Source: Candidatus Fibrimonadales bacterium
GTDB lineage: Bacteria; Fibrobacterota; Fibrobacteria; Fibrobacterales; Fibrobacteraceae
Reading direction: 5' to 3'
Assembly: GCA_009788135.1 (NCBI GenBank)
Contig: WQSA01000059.1
Span: forward strand, 3,929-10,930
DNA length: 7,002 bases
Positions 5,391-7,002 of the stretch are shown one piece after another; position 1 is the first letter of the stretch, and each line of letters begins with the position of its first letter. A model generated the notes under the pieces. It had not been told where the DNA came from. It searched no databases and was given only the letters and a program-made list of their open reading frames with translations. The position numbers were made by a program, and so were the translations under genes.

Positions 5391-6761
5391 ATGAACATCA
5401 CTGAAATCATTGCAAATCCGAGAAAGTATAGCATGAATGCTCTTTCGCTTGGGCGAGCGAATATAGATTCCCCAATCAAAGGCCAGTCTTTTGTTGACGA
5501 AAACATTCGGATAAGCCTAGCCACAGAGCTTGCGCAAATAGAGAGCTTGAAAACAGAAGTCATTCCTTCTTTGGAAAAAGCTGGGCCTCGCAGAAAAATA
5601 TTTTTTGACCCAGCGCAAACAAGAGTGGCAATAGTGACTTGCGGTGGATTGTGCCCTGGATTGAACAACGTGATTAAAGGGCTGGTTGAGGTTTTAACCT
5701 ATGATTACGGCGTAAGAATGATATTTGGCATTCGCTACGGCTATAGAGGGCTAAACCCGCGATACGGCTTAACCGCAATGCGCCTCACTCCAGACAGCGT
5801 AGATGACATTCATGAATACGGCGGCACAATGCTCGGCAGTTCAAGAGGAGAGCAAGACACAAAAGTAATGGTAGATACCCTATCCATGCAACTCAACGTG
5901 AATATCCTGTTCTGCATAGGCGGAGACGGAACCCTGCGCGGTGCGCAAGATATAGTAAAGGAAATCTCCAAAAGAAATTGCCATATATCCGTGATTTGCA
6001 TACCTAAAACCATAGATAACGACCTGAACTTAATAGATCGCACATTCGGCTTTGAAACCTGTGTTCAGTCCGCAGCGGAAATAATAAAAAGCGCTCATAT
6101 TGAAGCCAACGGTATTTCAAACGGGCTTGGCCTGGTAAAAGTAATGGGGAGAGATTCCGGCTTTATAGCTGCTCATGCAAGCCTTGCAAGCTCGGTGACC
6201 AATTTTTGCATAATCCCGGAAATTCCTCTTGCTCTGGAAGGTCCAAATGGGCTTTTTAAAGCGCTGGAAAGGCGTTACCGTAAAAAAAACCACGCAGTTA
6301 TGGTTGTAGCAGAAGGCGCAGGGCAAGATTTATTTAATACAGAGGCGGCCAAAGATGCCAGCGGAAATGTCTTGAAGCATGATATCGGTACGCTATTATT
6401 TGACAAAATCGATGAATATTTCAGGAAAGATGGCAAAGAAATCAATATAAAATACATAGATCCAAGCTATATAATAAGAAGCATACCTGCAAACAGCTCG
6501 GATGCTATTTTCTGTTTCCAACTGGCCGAAAACGCTGTTCATGCGGCTATGGCAGGCAAAACGGAAATTGTTATAGGAAGCTTTAAAGGCGTTTTTGCGC
6601 TTGTTCCCCTGGATTACGTTGTAAGCGAGCGCAAGAAAATAGACATTTCAAGCGCTCTTTGGCATGCGGTCAAAGGCTCCACAAGGCAAAATGACTATTT
6701 TTCAAGTACTTCTTTTGAAACAGAACTTCCCAATCGTTATGCCGCAGAGGATTGGGGGTAA
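5391..6761 (+). CDS. pfkA: 6-phosphofructokinase, long plant/trypanosome-type, probably ATP-dependent
   Basis: This cytoplasmic glycolytic enzyme phosphorylates fructose 6-phosphate to the 1,6-bisphosphate. At 456 residues it is much longer than the roughly 320-residue E. coli type. An N-terminal extension of about 75 residues precedes the nucleotide-binding start TCGGLCPGLNNVIKGL (83-98). Further motifs are GYRGLNP (117-123), GGTMLGSSRG (144-153), CIGGDGTLRGA (175-185), PKTIDNDL (205-212, with the catalytic Asp 209), KVMGRDSGFIAAHASLA (250-266) and AEGAGQ (307-312). The C-terminal YIDPSYIIR and IPANSSDA segments are typical of the plant-like group. In E. coli numbering the phosphoryl-donor residues are G104 (GGDG) and K124 (PKTIDND). 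Pyrophosphate enzymes have Asp at 104, whereas plant and trypanosome ATP enzymes show this Gly/Lys pair, so ATP is the likelier donor. Biochemistry would be decisive. The ATG at 5391 is the only reasonable start. Confidence 0.93.
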   Translation: MNITEIIANPRKYSMNALSLGRANIDSPIKGQSFVDENIRISLATELAQIESLKTEVIPSLEKAGPRRKIFFDPAQTRVAIVTCGGLCPGLNNVIKGLVEVLTYDYGVRMIFGIRYGYRGLNPRYGLTAMRLTPDSVDDIHEYGGTMLGSSRGEQDTKVMVDTLSMQLNVNILFCIGGDGTLRGAQDIVKEISKRNCHISVICIPKTIDNDLNLIDRTFGFETCVQSAAEIIKSAHIEANGISNGLGLVKVMGRDSGFIAAHASLASSVTNFCIIPEIPLALEGPNGLFKALERRYRKKNHAVMVVAEGAGQDLFNTEAAKDASGNVLKHDIGTLLFDKIDEYFRKDGKEINIKYIDPSYIIRSIPANSSDAIFCFQLAENAVHAAMAGKTEIVIGSFKGVFALVPLDYVVSERKKIDISSALWHAVKGSTRQNDYFSSTSFETELPNRYAAEDWG

Positions 6762-6802
6762 AAAACAGCACAATTTTTTGACTTGTTTTTGACAAATCAT
6801 TG

Positions 6803-6818
6803 ATTTTTTGCAAAAAAT
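6803..6818. repeat. 16-bp perfect palindrome upstream of the sigma factor gene
   Basis: ATTTTTTGCAAAAAAT is self-complementary over all 16 bases and lies 90 bp before the sigma factor ATG. It is nested inside a looser inverted repeat (TTGATTTT at 6800-6807, AAAATCAA at 6825-6832). Its right half shares TGCAAAAAAT with the stretch beside the glycosyltransferase promoter (3828-3837). It could be a regulator site or only the product of a strongly A/T-biased spacer. A U-run after a GC-rich stem is missing, so it does not look like the pfkA terminator. Confidence 0.4.
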
Positions 6819-6871
6819 GTACGGAAAATCAAAAAAAATACGCATTATATTATAAAAAATTAAAAAAATAG

Positions 6872-6900
6872 GTGACAAAAGCGAAAAAAAAAGTTAAATT
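6872..6900 (+). promoter_or_regulatory. promoter of the sigma factor gene
   Basis: GTGACA (6872-6877, 5 of 6 to TTGACA) is 17 bp before TAAATT (6895-6900, 4 of 6 to TATAAT), which ends 7 nt before the ATG at 6908, again implying a leaderless or nearly leaderless transcript. A run of nine A's lies in the spacer (6884-6892). Other TTGAC-like hexamers further upstream (6778, 6789) have no matching -10. Confidence 0.45.
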
Positions 6901-6907
6901 TGTGTTT

Positions 6908-7002
6908 ATGACGTTGAAGATTGTTAAAGAAGCAAAGCCCAAGATAAAACGTAATGTGTATTTTCAGTATTTGAATGAAATATCGCAAATACCATTGCTT
7001 AC
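6908..7002 (+). CDS. rpoD: RNA polymerase sigma-70 factor, N-terminal fragment (cut by window edge)
   Basis: Thirty-one codons plus two bases are visible. NVYFQYLNEISQIPLLT (residues 16-32, the last from a split ACN codon) is the start of sigma-70 region 1.2, equivalent to the YLxEIxxxPLLT segment of primary and group 2 sigma factors. Only about 15 mostly basic residues precede it (MTLKIVKEAKPKIKR), so region 1.1 is absent, as in the short primary sigma factors of Bacteroidota and relatives. The product would direct RNA polymerase to -35/-10 promoters such as those proposed here. The ATG at 6908 is preferred because of the adjacent -10 box. An in-frame GTG at 6872 would add 12 Lys/Val-rich residues but has no ribosome binding site and overlaps the proposed -35. 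Whether this is the housekeeping sigma or a paralogue cannot be decided from the fragment. Confidence 0.8.
   Translation, partial: MTLKIVKEAKPKIKRNVYFQYLNEISQIPLL

Noticed and set aside
6872..6907. GTG at 6872 as the sigma factor start
   Set aside because: It is in frame but has no ribosome binding site and adds a low-complexity Lys/Val stretch; the ATG at 6908 sits at the spacing from a -10 box seen at the other genes.

Overview
The window is a compact, AT-rich chromosomal segment (six recognised genes, five of them on the + strand) from a free-standing bacterium. Gene content and small details point to the FCB group, most likely Fibrobacterota. The pointers are a sigma-70 factor that begins almost directly at region 1.2 with no region 1.1, a secreted HExxH protein with a FlgD/T9SS-like C-terminal tail, and a small Cro/CI-type regulator. 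This placement is an inference from resemblance, not a search result.

Layout. (1) Positions 1-533, minus strand: the N-terminal 177 residues of S-adenosylmethionine synthetase (metK), running off the left edge. (2) Positions 534-587: a 54-bp divergent promoter region built around a perfect 9-bp inverted repeat that puts a TATATT -10 box on each strand. (3) Positions 588-2920: cdsA (phosphatidate cytidylyltransferase) followed after 2 bp by a gene for a secreted, gluzincin-like putative metalloprotease. (4) Positions 3060-3377: a small XRE-family regulator with its own promoter, followed at once by a perfect 14-bp inverted repeat whose arms each resemble a ParB (parS) or Noc site. (5) Positions 3378-3856: a 479-bp gap with no intact gene. 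It holds that inverted repeat, a probable decayed small gene with two in-frame amber codons, A-tracts phased at 10 bp, and a 10-bp inverted repeat overlapping the -35 box of the next gene. (6) Positions 3857-5365: a membrane-embedded family 2 glycosyltransferase of the cellulose/mannan-synthase type. (7) Positions 5391-6761: a long, plant/trypanosome-type 6-phosphofructokinase. (8) Positions 6762-6907: a very AT-rich gap with palindromes and phased TTGA motifs. (9) Positions 6908-7002: the first 31 codons of a primary-type sigma-70 factor, running off the right edge.

How the genes relate. metK, cdsA, pfkA and the sigma factor are housekeeping genes (methyl donor, phospholipid precursor, glycolysis, transcription). 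The protease and glycosyltransferase act at the cell envelope. cdsA and the protease gene are tightly coupled; the glycosyltransferase and pfkA genes are 25 bp apart and may be co-transcribed.

The most notable pattern is shared by the whole window. Five of the genes (cdsA, XRE, glycosyltransferase, pfkA, sigma factor) and the remnant lack a usable Shine-Dalgarno sequence. Each instead has a TANATT hexamer ending 6-9 nt before its ATG. If these are -10 boxes, the transcripts start at or within a few bases of the start codon, so leaderless translation would be the norm here. metK, with a GAGAGG ribosome binding site and a leader of about 20 nt, is the exception. No convincing intrinsic terminator was found anywhere in the window.
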